Assembly (NCBI RefSeq): GCF_030269925.1
Contig: NC_085117.1
Location: forward strand, 8,556,731 to 8,620,730
Direction: 5' to 3'
DNA: 64,000 nt
From: Bombyx mori
Lineage: Eukaryota > Arthropoda > Insecta > Lepidoptera > Bombycidae
The notes beneath the pieces were generated by a model, which saw only the letters and a program-made list of their open reading frames with translations, was not told the origin of the DNA and searched no databases. This document shows, piece after piece, positions 11,695-21,937 of this stretch (positions within the stretch are counted from its first letter, which is position 1; every line of letters begins with the position of its first letter). The translations under genes and the position numbers were made by a program.

Positions 11695-12000
11695 TACTAG
11701 CTGACTCGGCAGACTTCGTAGTGCCTCAATTGATAAATAAAACACCTAAACTTTTGCATAAAATGAACTTAAAACAAAAAAAATAGAACGAATCCATCCG
11801 ACGGGGAACACATAAAGGAAAAACAAAATTGTTATTTTTATTTGATTCCGAGCATTTTCATATTTATCAACTTTTTAGACCGTCTGTGGACATCCACAGA
11901 TAATTCAAGACCAAAATTAGCCAAATCGGTGCAGCTGTTCTCGAGTTTTAGCGAGACTAACGAACAGAAATTCATTATTATATAAATAGAAGATATATAA
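11695..12000 (+). repeat. RTE-like dispersed repeat ('ctagctgacycggca' family)
   Basis: Starts 'actagctgactcggcagact' and ends 'acgaacagaaattcattatt' then 'atataaatagaag'. Both edges match a repeat very common in insect genomes. A second copy with the same start is at 40800-41213. Non-coding; class uncertain (RTE-derived is most likely). Confidence 0.6.
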
Positions 12001-12311
12001 AAATATTGAATATGATGCACATCTCAAGCACTGGCACTGTCGTTGTCGATATAATATGATAGTCTACACTTAACGCTTTCTCACAATAAAATTAATGGCA
12101 AATTATTTATTCGTGTATTCACAGTGTTAACGACACTGGTAACAGCCGCACATAAAACCACACGCTAGTTTGTCGGCCAAACGAATAAAAACTATTTTTA
12201 TTGCGACTTCAAGAGGCGATCTTTAAACACAGTTCAAAATCGTTATCCTAGCGACATATACCTATTTGTAATTTTTTAATGTATGTGTGAATTTATATGT
12301 ATTGTATATTT

Positions 12312-12427
12312 TTCTCTATCTAATCGTTGGTAGTCTAAGGGGCTATTCCAATTACACGTGGATGGGTAACTGAGCTCACGGGTTCAAGCTGAGAGAATTT
12401 GCTAACACTAGCCCTAGCAAGAGCATT
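12312..12427 (-). mobile_element. LINE tail A, cut by a Bm1
   Basis: Reverse copy that stops abruptly after 'agccctagcaagagcat', where a Bm1 begins. The remaining half of the tail is not found on the far side of the Bm1. Confidence 0.7.
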
Positions 12428-12668
12428 GTTTTTATTGCTTAGATGGGTTGAAGAGCTGTTTTTATTGCTTAGATGGGTGGACGAGCTCACAACCCACCTG
12501 GTGTGAAATGGTTACTGGAGCCCATAGACATCTACAACGTAAATGCGCCACCCACCTTGAGATATAAGTTCTAAGGTCTCAGTATAGTTACAACGGGTGC
12601 CCCACCCTTCAAACCGAAACGCATTACTGCTTCACGGCAGAAATAGGCAGGATGGGTGGTACCTACCT
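12428..12668 (-). mobile_element. Bm1 SINE with duplicated 3' end
   Basis: A reverse Bm1 whose terminal 30 bases occur twice in tandem (12428-12457 and 12458-12487), the first copy with three changes. The body runs to 'cggcagaaataggcaggat' and lacks the tRNA head. The duplication suggests a second truncated insertion or a repair slip at the A-tail end. Confidence 0.85.
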
Positions 12669-13282
12669 AGCATATAATGATCAAAATACATGAATGAGTT
12701 AAAGATGCTTTGGAATTAGGACAATAATCTTGATCCTTGAAACGATTTAGTTAAGTGTTTGCATATAAGATAATTCGTTACATGCTTAATCTGAAATTCT
12801 ACAAAATTCACTCATAATCAAGAACAAAATAAAGTCAACAATTCGAAAACAAACTAGACGGTGCTTGATCATGTCGCGCTATAAATAAGCAGCGAAACAA
12901 ATAAAACTACAGTCATCTCTGTCTGATTGATAATTATTTTATTCGCAAACTATCAAGCGGTCCTTTCCTCGCATGGAGCGCTGCCAGACAATAATAGTCC
13001 GTGGCTCGGAAAATTTTGCGGGTAACGTTTTTATTTGAATACAGAATGTGGTTTTGTGAATGTTGGCCGCACGGTTTTATGAAACATATAAGATTAGTGG
13101 CTACAATTTTTATTATGTTGGCGTGGCAATGTTTCACAAAAGAGGATTTTATCGTTTTTCCGTATTCATCTTTGTATTCGAATTTCCAACTTAGTATTCT
13201 ATCAACTAGTTCTATATTAGTGCAGGTAGAAAATTTGTAAAATTATTAAACTATTATTATAAATGAGAGTAGTCAAGATTTT
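12669..13282. other. AT-rich sequence, nothing recognised
   Basis: Opposed short frames at 12934-13240 overlap each other and show no product. Confidence 0.4.
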
Positions 13283-13662
13283 GGATCGAAGTTCCTAATG
13301 GATCGATTCGGAGGGATACTCTAACCGGGAAAAAACGTCTGTAAAGTAAGATTTTTATTAGTACCTAATGCACACAGTGTACGACTTAACTTTGTAATAA
13401 CGTACAAAAAAAATAACATATTTTTTTATCATTCAATGACCACGATCTCAGAGCGTTCGTTTGCGCAATACACTAACTCTTATGCAAACAACCGTGAATG
13501 AAGTGTACCACAATAAGTTCGCACGTTACCGAATGACCGGGGGTTGTTGCGAAACCTCCAGTTTTATTTTCTTTATAGCTCGAATAGAACTTAAAATTAA
13601 TATTTTTATAATAAGGAACTTCGTTCCTATCCGGTGTCCCACGACAGCACACCTCTTTTTTT
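13283..13662 (-). mobile_element. Repeat E, uninterrupted copy
   Basis: About 380 bases bounded by two GGAAC(T/G)...GTTCC palindromes: 'ttggatcgaagttcctaatg' at one end and 'aaggaacttcgttcctatcc' at the other, followed by 'ggtgtcccacgacagcac'. Read on the minus strand it matches both ends of the split copy at 40747-41540. The middle is diverged. No coding capacity; class unknown. Confidence 0.65.
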
Positions 13663-14479
13663 TAAATGCAAACACACTATGAGGCAATGACAATAATTTT
13701 AATATTCAATTTCTCTAAGCGTACGTCCTATCACGGAACAAAGAAAAGAAGTAAATAATCCGTTACTTTTTCCATAATAAACGAGTAGGCAGGCACTAGG
13801 CGTGCGGTTGACAGCCGAGAAAGGATTTATGAACGCTTTCCCTTTGCCGACGCTGGATGAGAATAAGTTACATGTTACACTGTATAAAATATATTATGAA
13901 GTTGAGTTCTGAATGTAGTTGTATTAATAATAAAAACTTTGAAATTTTTATTCGAATTAATAATAACAATACATTTTACAGTATAGGCTTAACATCTCAT
14001 AAGTTTTTTAAAAATCTATATGATTTTTCAAAAATTTTCATCTAATTTTAGTGCACATGCCTGAAATTACGGAAACGTATTAAAGCTGTGTCAAGGACCT
14101 ATAATTACTGTCACAACGTAACCACGGCTCATTTTCTAAGTAAATAAAAAAGAGATTTTTTTAAATAGCCTAGATTAACAAAGGGCTTTATGTGTCAATA
14201 TAAAAGAGCAATACTAGAAGCACCATATCTAAAAAACTGAGTTACAATATTACAGAAAACAGAATAAGAATGAATTCTCCTTTGAAACGAAGAGGTGGTG
14301 CTATTCTAAAATGACACTACACAGCAAAAAGGTTTCGTCTGTCATTTGTTTTATCAACATGTCAATGCCTCCAGTTGGAAACATTTTTAAAATTACATCT
14401 ACTTGTATTGGTTAAGGAATTCATCATTACCGCGAGGAGTGAAATTGTGTAAATGGTTATATTCTGTTAATTTAGTGTT
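13663..14479. other. AT-rich sequence, nothing recognised
   Basis: A 62-codon AT-rich frame at 13857-14045 has no recognisable product. Confidence 0.4.
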
Positions 14480-14960
14480 TGCTCAGACTTAAACTGAAAA
14501 AGTCACAGTCAATAACCACCATTTTACTGAGACTTTATTTAAATATATAATTAAACAACTGGGAACAAATCACGCACGGTTATCCGGATCCAATTCAGGA
14601 TTCCTTGTGTTATGATATAAATCCTTAAATATATACATATTATATAGATAATAAACGCCCAGACAGAGAGCAGCAAATCTGTTCATCACACGAATGTTCG
14701 CCCGATGTGGAAATCGAACCCGCGACCCCCGGCGCAACAATCAAGGGCGCTAAGAACTGTACTACCGAGTCAGTCAGTTATTTCACCCCATCTCATCTTG
14801 TTTCGTTTAATTTCATCCCATTTGATTTAAGCCTCAAATTAATCAATCAAATTCATCACATTTCGCGTCATCCCATTTTTCATATTACAACAGAATTTCA
14901 AAAGAAAATATAAGACTTGGCTCAATGGTCTCTTTACCGGGCCATAAAATCTTTAAAATA
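14480..14960 (+). repeat. Repeat D, copy split by a SINE
   Basis: Left part 14480-14540 ('accaccattttactgagact') and right part 14784-14960 ('cccatctcatc', then 'gacttggctcaatggtct') flank a SINE. The intact order is seen at 62365-62568. Confidence 0.6.
14541..14777 (-). mobile_element. tRNA-derived SINE (family G), full length
   Basis: On the minus strand it opens with a tRNA-like head: A box in 'ctcggtagtacag' and B box GGTTCGATTTCC about 50 bases on, then a tRNA-unrelated body ending in AT-rich sequence. A 6-bp direct repeat TTATTT (14535-14540 and 14778-14783) brackets it as a target-site duplication. The family is widespread in Lepidoptera as far as I recall. Confidence 0.75.
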
Positions 14961-15078
14961 TATTTGTATAGTTAATTAAAATGACATCTACTTATGTCAC
15001 CTAATCTAGGTATACGGCAAAAGGGCGACTTTTTAGCGGGAACGGTGTGATTTGTTTCTTCAGGCTTAAGTGTGTAAT

Positions 15079-15297
15079 AACGGTTGTTTATTAGCTGTTT
15101 AGTATCTGTGAAAGTGCACAAATGTGGGAAAATCAAACAAAACCGCTGAACGTGAGATTATATTTCATACCATATCATCTCATTTCATTTTATTTCACTT
15201 CATATTACCATTTTTTATAAATATAAGAATATAAATTAAAATCAGACTTGACCTAAAGGTCTTAGTTACTAGGTTATAAAATACCTTAAAAAAATAA
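15079..15297 (+). repeat. Repeat D, internally deleted copy
   Basis: 'tgtttagtatctgtgaaagt' and 'gcacaaatgtgggaaaatc' lead directly to 'gagattatatttcataccat', skipping the roughly 70 bases that lie between these blocks at 62.4 kb. It ends 'gacttgacctaaaggtctta' and a short A-run. Second D copy within 600 bases of the first, same orientation. Confidence 0.6.
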
Positions 15298-15596
15298 CAT
15301 CCCATAAAAATGAAATCATGAACAATCCTACCTTCCAATACAACGATGTAAAAATCAAAATTAATCTCGAAAGTTCTCGCGCCGTTGAAGTTCCCGCGCT
15401 TTTGTCATGTAAATACGTTCCCAATTACTTCCGTGTACATTTAGAAGGATTGCTGCTCGCATCTGCCCACTAATTTGACTAACAATGTGATTTTTATATT
15501 CACGTACACAATTTTTTGTAGTTGAACCTTTTTGTAAGCTCTGCAGTTGCTTTATTTGAAGCGCAAATTGTTACGCATTCTTGAATATTTGCTTAA

Positions 15597-15871
15597 CCCT
15601 TTGACTGACGTGTAGGTCACCGGTGCCTACGTGGCGCACTGAAGTAATTATGTCGACTACTGTTATTATGGCGCCGCAGTATCTAGTAGACTCTGGGTAA
15701 GACGAATCCGAAGACACTGAGAATGAATTTTCTTCCTAAAAGACTTAAAAGACTAAAGCATACATTACAAACAAAAGAAAGCAAGGTTAGGCAATCCAGG
15801 CGCTTAGTAATAGAAATAATTACTCTAGTTTGCCTCGCTGGTTATCGGTGATCTGCATGGCAGTCAAAAGG
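15597..15871. mobile_element. piggyBac-like MITE, 275 bp
   Basis: Bounded by TTAA at 15593-15596 and 15872-15875. The left end CCCTTTGACTGACGTG and the inverted right end CCTTTTGACTGCCATG are imperfect terminal inverted repeats, 22 of 28 positions matching by hand. TTAA target sites and CC-starting ends are the marks of the piggyBac superfamily. No transposase is present, so the copy is non-autonomous. The outer left end also contains the palindrome CACCGGTG. Confidence 0.7.
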
Positions 15872-15875
15872 TTAA

Positions 15876-16839
15876 GTAATTTATAAAGACTAAGGATTCA
15901 ACCCCGTTCTATTCGTTGATTTTTTTAAATTGACAGTATATTATTATTTTTTAAGCTATTAATTCAAAAAATCATTTACTTTAAGTATCAATAGTTCATT
16001 AAAATCACCTAAAATTAAGCTTTTATAGCGTTCCTGATCAATCAGATACTTTAAATACAATAAAAAATATCATAAAACATCATGATGTGCTATAATTTCA
16101 AAAGTACATTGTAAATCAGTGCCTTTAGTCAGTCAATCAGTTAATTAAAATACTCGGCAAATTTTCTGATATGTCTTTAATACAGATTTAAATAGATAGA
16201 AAAAACGTAGTAAAACGTTTATAAATATTTGTTTAACTTTATGCCCATGAAAATGGCGGACTTAATGCCTAAGGCGTTCTCAACTAGTCAACCAAAGGTG
16301 GCGTAGAGAGAGAGCTACGATAGGTGCAATGCTTTAATGAAAAAAAAAACATATACAAAAAGCATACTGTATAGATCCATACACAACATCTTATATATAT
16401 GTATGTACGTACAAATTCACATTAAATAATAATATTCTATGTTTTTTCTTACCAAGCTATTTCTTAGCTACAGCTTGCATGTTAAGCCACATGGAGGCCC
16501 CAAGAGATAAGTTGTTTTTATAGAGCCATTTCCGAAGGTTTGATGGCCGATAGCAGCCTTGCGTCCTGCCTGCTAACACTGATAAGAGATAATGGAAGTT
16601 ATGCGTTTTTTATCCTTATTTCGGTTCAGCTTCTAAAGCTACATACGAGGAGCATTATTTGCTCAAAGTTTCAACCAATATTCAGAAGTTGATAAGACGC
16701 TCCAACTCACAAAATAAAGTGCTCTTTTCTCGAAACATCCATGCGAAGTAATGCAATTGTAATGTCCGTTTATAATGTCAAAATTGTAGTTTCTTACCAA
16801 ATGCGTATGGAAGTATAATATATGGGATTTGTTACGATA
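15876..16839. other. AT-rich sequence, nothing recognised
   Basis: Includes a moderately GC-richer patch near 16480-16580 with no supported gene. Confidence 0.35.
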
Positions 16840-16998
16840 AAACAAGTTACAAAAATTGTCTGTTTGTTCCACTTAATATCTGAAATGGTTACACCGATTT
16901 TAATGAAACTCATTGCTAGAAAGATGGTATTATTAGGAATAACTTAGGTTACTTTTAATTTAGCAAAAATAATAATAATTAGGGCTCCGTTTTGTATA
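16840..16998 (+). repeat. Possible dispersed repeat fragment
   Basis: 'ctgaaatggttacaccgatt' followed by 'ttaatgaaactcattgctag' resembles a motif common in insect RTE-like repeats ('...accgattttgatgaaa...'). Edges are not defined. Confidence 0.3.
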
Positions 16999-17477
16999 AA
17001 TTAAAAAAATGTAAGCAAAATCCTATTAAAATAGCCGTATTATTAATATCACAAAGCGTGGCCACATCTAACCAATTCTATAAAAATTTAAGCTTCAACC
17101 TTATGTACCAAGACTGTTGGTAGCATTCGCCTTGTGATATTTATAGGGCTCCGATAGCCACTTAAATAGGCAAAATTCGTATCCTCAACTAATGCAACAA
17201 AACAAATATTCAAATACTCAAAATTCCGTCATAAACGAATATCCTTGACAGTATGTATATCCCTGTTTACCCCGCGGCCGTTGCACGACGAAATCAAGCC
17301 CCCGAGACATTCCAATAATCCTTTACTTTAGTACTCATCCTGTGTCGCCGCAAGATTAAATTCCATCGCAATATTATACACTACCTCGAATCTTCGTACG
17401 CGTTTTAATATCGTATGTTGTGAAGCCTTTTTTTTATACCGAATATAAAATATACAATTTCAGCATAGCGCGAGTGA

Positions 17478-17654
17478 CATTGTATACCATCCATCTTTTC
17501 GGGTTTAGCTTCCTGTCCCTCTCTAACTTGTGATTGTGTCTCGTTTCAGCGGATTTGTAGTTCCCCCCTGTGGGGAGGCGCAGGGCTGGCGCTCATCGCC
17601 GGTCTAGTTTCACTGTTGTTCGTTTACTGTTCGAAGGTTTTTGGTGTAGAATAA
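17478..17654 (+). CDS. Possible terminal exon (17550-17654) of a host membrane protein gene
   Basis: A good 3' splice site precedes 17550: a CTAAC branch-like motif at 17523-17527, a pyrimidine-rich tract and TTTCAG ending at 17549. Frame 0 from 17550 is open for 34 codons to TAA at 17652-17654. The other two frames stop within the same stretch. The predicted tail begins Arg-Ile-Cys-Ser-Ser and has about 22 hydrophobic residues (around GLALIAGLVSLLFV) followed by a short tail with Lys, as in a C-terminal transmembrane helix. The exon is clearly more GC-rich than its surroundings. AATAAA overlaps the stop (17650-17655), too close to serve alone. I do not recognise the protein and found no upstream exons. 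Confidence 0.4.
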   Translation, partial: HCIPSIFSGLASCPSLTCDCVSFQRICSSPLWGGAGLALIAGLVSLLFVYCSKVFGVE

Positions 17655-17799
17655 ACGAGATTTTTCGTAAATACAATTCCAAGAGAACTAGGTGCGCAAC
17701 CGTTTGCTTGGTTCAGTTAAATGATGAATTGCAAAGTAATTTCAAGTGATTGAAGGTTGAGTTTATTACTTTCAAACTATTATCAGTGTGAGTAGTTAA

Positions 17800-17916
17800 A
17801 GTTTTTTAATGTTCTGAATAGCGTAAAAATTAACTCAAATTGGTAAGGAGTTGGTACGTTTGCCTACGTTTACTAATTTGAATTAACTTTTACGCTATCG
17901 AGGATGTTAAAAAACT
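17800..17916. ncRNA. 117-nt imperfect fold-back, pre-miRNA-like or MITE-like
   Basis: Arms 17800-17846 and 17870-17916 are inverted copies: 39 of 47 positions pair as Watson-Crick and about four more could be G-U in a plus-strand RNA, around a 23-base loop. Size and pairing fit a microRNA precursor or a tiny inverted-repeat transposon. It lies about 145 bases past the stop of the possible exon. No target-site duplication is obvious. I do not recognise a known miRNA. Confidence 0.5.
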
Positions 17917-18790
17917 CGCAATAAGCACACAGGCCTTGATATTGATAACACATATGTGACATCATTGATTCAGATAACTTGGCCTTATTTTATTGTTATG
18001 AATATTCTACCGAGCAGAGACCAAGATCGACTGTCTCTAGATCGACTTTGAATTTAGCGATTCTCTAATGCGAAGTCTTTATCGAAGACAGTCTTTTAAT
18101 TAACCGATCAGAATAGCAATTCGCTTAAGTGTAAAGTTAGAAAGTATTGTTACGAAGAGAAGACTTAATAGTAGCTTAATTTTAGTTTTTTTTTGACTCA
18201 GTTGGATAATCGACCCACCTCGTATAAAGCGTTGAATACGCCATCTTGAAAGTTGTGGTGCCAATAATTTTGTATAGCAGCTATGACGCCCTATAGGCTA
18301 ACTTGTTTATTTACTTTACAGCAGAAACAGTCAAGGTTTTGGTAGCTCACAATACGCCGTACCGCCTTCTTTTCTTTTGTCGTATCACTCATGCACTTCA
18401 CGAGAAATCGTCACTTCTCCCGGTTTGTGGTGATTCTACCAGAGAAGTGTTAATCCATTAAGATTGTATACAAAGCTAATAAATAAAATTTGTTTTGCTT
18501 TTTTTTTCGATTTTTTTTTCGTCGTCGCGCCAACCCTAGAGCACAGTCGTTCCGAGCAGTCAACTGTTCTCGCATTTTTCATCGGAGCATAGTCAGGATA
18601 TGAAAAAATGTATCGCGTGCTCAGCCGTGTTATGATTTTTCTCGTTCTATGTATTTCGAATGCGGCGCGACACGTTATAAAAAAATTCTTGCCAGGATTA
18701 GATTGATTTTTACCTTTTTGTGTTTTGATGATTAGATGATAATTGTGGCAGGTCGTCTTTTGAGCCCACAAGTTTAAGTGCGACCAAAAT
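17917..18790. other. Unique sequence, nothing recognised
   Basis: A 133-codon minus-strand frame (18436-18837) starts inside a Bm1 fragment and is not a credible gene. Confidence 0.4.
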
Positions 18791-18905
18791 GCTGCTTCAC
18801 GGCAGAAATCGTGAAGCAGCAATGCATTGCGGTACAAAGCGTAGGGCAGTGAATGTACTGTAGAACTGAGCCGTACAACTCATGTCTCATGATGCTACCT
18901 AAGTT
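18791..18905 (+). mobile_element. Bm1 fragment with inverted end
   Basis: From 18811 on, 'gtgaagcagcaatgcattgc' and following sequence match Bm1 in forward orientation. Just before it, 'gctgcttcacggcagaaat' is the same Bm1 block in reverse. The result is a 10-bp perfect hairpin (18791-18800 with 18811-18820). Confidence 0.6.
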
Positions 18906-19061
18906 CGTCGCTTGGTTAGTATCGATCCTTCTTGGACTGATAGAGCTAATCCTGTATTAGTAGCTAAGTTAGTATAACAGAAGTTATATTATTATAAAAA
19001 AGAAGCAATAGAAATTCAAGAAGTTCAGAGCTGCACAGTCATATTATTATTATGTTTTTTT

Positions 19062-19238
19062 TAGGTTTGAGAATTTACTGGTGGCCCGAAGGCCTTTAGG
19101 CCCAGTTTTAGGCCCAGCTTTACCAGGGCAGGTGGGCGAGCAACAGCTCAGCCAGGAGGGGTGGCATTTGCTAACAGCTACCCGAGCGCCTCCAAAGGAG
19201 ACCTAACGACTCAAGAGTAGCTGTTTCGCGAATGAGGC
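19062..19238 (-). mobile_element. LINE tail C, 3' fragment
   Basis: Reverse copy: 'ggtggcccgaaggcctttagg', 'aggtgggcgagc', 'gctcagccaggaggggtgg', 'cgagcgcctccaaaggagac'. Tail C shares its 5' part with tail A and differs at the 3' end. It contains a small duplication, 'ggcccagttttaggcccagc'. Confidence 0.7.
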
Positions 19239-19541
19239 ATACAAATACTGACTAGACATTTCATCAATATAAAGTGATGTTTTAGAAAAATTGTATCTTA
19301 TGTTGCTATAGATGATCAATTGAGCTCATGATAGACTCGGTATTAAGTTTACTACTGAACTTTTAATGCGACTGTTTAATTTTAGATGTAGATCCAGAGC
19401 ATTTAACTTTAGTTGCTACTCAACCTATAGAACTGGGACGTGCTCCGCGGGAGAAATAGGTATGATGTCGATAACCATATGAGTTAGCTTGACCACGGAG
19501 TCTACTTGGAATGCCTACAGATTAAACAATAGCGGTAGCTG

Positions 19542-19587
19542 TGAGAAAGAGAGAGGGGGGAGGGAAAGAGAGAGAGAGAGAGAGAGA
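19542..19587. repeat. (GA)n-rich microsatellite
   Basis: Interrupted GA repeats with a short poly-G block, ending in a clean run of about ten GA units. Confidence 0.9.
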
Positions 19588-19627
19588 ATATACTTTGTTG
19601 CACACCAAAATATTGTAAAATAATTTT

Positions 19628-19868
19628 TTACTGGTGGTAGGACCTCTTGTGAGTCCGCACGGGTAGGTACCACCGCCCCGCCTATTTCTGCCGTGAAGCA
19701 GTAATGCGTTTCGGTTTGAAAGGTGGGGCAGCCGTTGTGACTATACTGAGACCTCAGAACTATATCTCATGGTGTGTGGCGCATTTACGTTGTAGATGTC
19801 TATGGGCTCCAGTAACCACTTAACACCAGGTGGGCTGTGAGCTCGTCCACACATCTAAGCAATAAAAA
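19628..19868 (+). mobile_element. Bm1 SINE, lacks tRNA head
   Basis: Forward copy from 'ttactggtggtaggacctct' to 'cacatctaagcaataaaaaa', about 240 bases, close to consensus as judged against the other copies here. Starting at 'actggtggtagg' is the commonest truncation point in this window. Confidence 0.9.
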
Positions 19869-20068
19869 ATATATAAAAAAAATACAATTAACATTAGAAA
19901 ACAGTCAACAAGAAGACGCATTTGTAAAATAGGCGCTCTTATTGCTAAAAGCGATCTCCTGCCGACAACCGTTTAGTGGTGTGCTAGCATTAAAAATCCT
20001 ACATTCGGTAATGGTATAGTTCCAAACGGAACGCCCGGTACCCACTTTGACATGTAAATACAATCAAC

Positions 20069-20305
20069 TATAAAAAGCGCTATATTAGCACGTCGTATGT
20101 CTGACAGGCTCGCCGGCCCACCCCTTCCCGCGCGATTGGCGCTTATTCAAGTCACAGTCCTGTTATATTTGCTAAATAGAGTCAGCTCGAAAAACTCAGG
20201 ATTAGGCATTCCGTGCGCGCGGCGTACGTGCCACCAGCGCCTGGCGTGCCGGGACCGGTGACGTGGTCTGCCTCTGAAACGGTTTACTTATGCGCTACGT
20301 GCGGT
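20069..20305 (+). promoter_or_regulatory. Possible promoter and first exon: TATA box, CpG-rich block, splice donor
   Basis: TATAAAAAG at 20069-20077 is a textbook TATA box. About 30 bases on, a CpG-rich block starts (gCGCGCGgCGtaCG and neighbours, 20100-20303), unlike the AT-rich surroundings. It ends GTGCG|GTAAGTAAGT with the donor GT at 20304-20305. An ATG at 20290-20292 would leave five codons before the donor. This could be the first exon of a gene whose next exon lies beyond the repeats downstream. No initiator motif is clear and no downstream exon was found. Confidence 0.35.
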
Positions 20306-20360
20306 AAGTAAGTAGCTATCGTCAGAGAGGCTGGCTACATTGAGCCTTCGGAATGTCAGT

Positions 20361-20613
20361 GTTATTTTTTTATTTTTGAAAGCTTAGATGGGTGGACGAG
20401 CTCACAGCCCACCTGGTGTTCAGTGGTTACTGGAGCCCATAGACATATACAAGGTAAATGCGCCACCTACCTTGAGACATAAGTTCTAAGGTCTCAGTAT
20501 AGTTACAACGGCTGCTCCGCCTTTCAAACCGAAACGCATTACTGCTTCACAACAAAAATAGGCAGGGTGGTGTTACCCACTCGTGCGGACTCACAAGAGG
20601 TCCTCCACTGGTA
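20361..20613 (-). mobile_element. Bm1 SINE, lacks tRNA head
   Basis: Reverse copy, 'gcttagatgggtggacgagc' to 'ctcacaagaggtcctccact'. It begins less than 60 bases after the possible donor at 20304. Confidence 0.9.
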
Positions 20614-21229
20614 AACGCGTACTGATTAGCGTAGTATTTGCGATGGTTTTGTTGCGAAAGATGAGTTTATGTTCCGTTTTAATTCCCAAATCTTGTGTCC
20701 ACGTTAATCGGTTATTGATATTTTTTGTTTTTGCACACAATGATTAGGTTCTATTTGATTTGAACTTCGAAAAACGCGTTTCTGACTTTCAAACTATCTG
20801 GATTGGTAGTAGTGTAACTATTTGTATTATAGTATTGATTTTCTAAGCATTGATAGACGGTATGTAATATGTACTTATTTTTGTCGCTACACATTTAGCG
20901 GTTGCAGCAAATTGAACATAAATGTTATGTATTTAAGTCATAAACCATTTAATTAAGAGAGCAGCTTGATGATAAGAAATTAAAAAAAAATATACATCCC
21001 AAGTGCACTTTAAAAAAGCTCCCAATACATCTGTTCACATAGTTAAAAGAGTTTTCAAGAAACTTTTTCACCTCCCAGACTATTAGCGGAATACGCGTAG
21101 CAATGAAGTGTCATGCATCATTCATTCCCAACCATTTTCATAGGCTGATGTAATATTATATTACAATTTAATATTAGATACTAGTTCACGCGACCGTCTT
21201 TGCCTGCATGAAGTAACATTTACATCTTA
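20614..21229. other. AT-rich sequence, nothing recognised
   Basis: No supported frame or repeat. Confidence 0.4.
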
Positions 21230-21392
21230 CGATCTTCTCAGTGGGTTGCGCTTCCAATCCGGTGGTAGATTCTGCGAAGCACTGTTCTTGCTAGGGCTAG
21301 TGTTAGAAAATTTTCTCAGGTTAAGCCCGTGAGCTCAGCTACCCGTCCGTAGCTGGAATGGCCTCTTAAGCTACCAGCGAATAGGTAGGGGG
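21230..21392 (+). mobile_element. LINE tail A, 3' fragment
   Basis: Forward copy, 'gatcttctcagtgggttgcg' to 'gcgaataggtagggggaaaa'. The A-run at the end is interrupted by G. Confidence 0.8.
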
Positions 21393-21486
21393 AAAAAGCT
21401 TAGGTGCATCTTGCAATTACATTAAATGTCAATCAAGATTTAGAAAATGCGGGAAAAATGCTGTCAGAAATGGGTTGTACACACAC

Positions 21487-21937
21487 TTTTATGGCTTAGG
21501 TGGACGGACGAAAACATGGCCATCTATCTGGATACCAGAGCTCAAAGACATCAACAACAAATGCCCTGACAAGCCACCTTGAGACATCAGTCCTATATCT
21601 CGGTTTTGTAGTACAACCGCTGTTCCATCCTTCACACCAGAACGTATTACTGCTTCATGGCAGAAATAGGGTAATTATACCTATCTGGGTCGCCTTAGAA
21701 CCACGCCCTACCACCACTAATTACGCAAAATATAAATTTTGAGGGTTCGTTTTTTTAATACGCGATGTTATTCCTTCATCGTGAATGTCATTCGTGAATG
21801 TGTGTTCAGCGCGTATTTTATTAGGAAAATTGGTACCGGCCTGCGGGATTCGAACATCGATACAGTTGCATCGCTCGATACGAATGCACCGAGCGTTTTA
21901 ACCTTTAGGCCACGACGACTTCAAATATTTGCAGCCC
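21487..21937 (-). mobile_element. Bm1 SINE, full length, old
   Basis: About 450 bases in reverse including the tRNA-like head: B box (minus strand GTTCGAATCC) at about 21850 and A-box region ('ggcctaaaggttaaaacgc') at about 21905. Many substitutions separate it from the intact copies at 31635 and 43326. Confidence 0.8.

Noticed and set aside
14700..14777. Functional tRNA gene
   Set aside because: It is the head of SINE G, with a defined body and target-site duplication.
18436..18837. 133-codon minus-strand frame as a gene
   Set aside because: Its start lies in a Bm1 fragment and the rest has low-complexity Lys runs with no recognisable domain.
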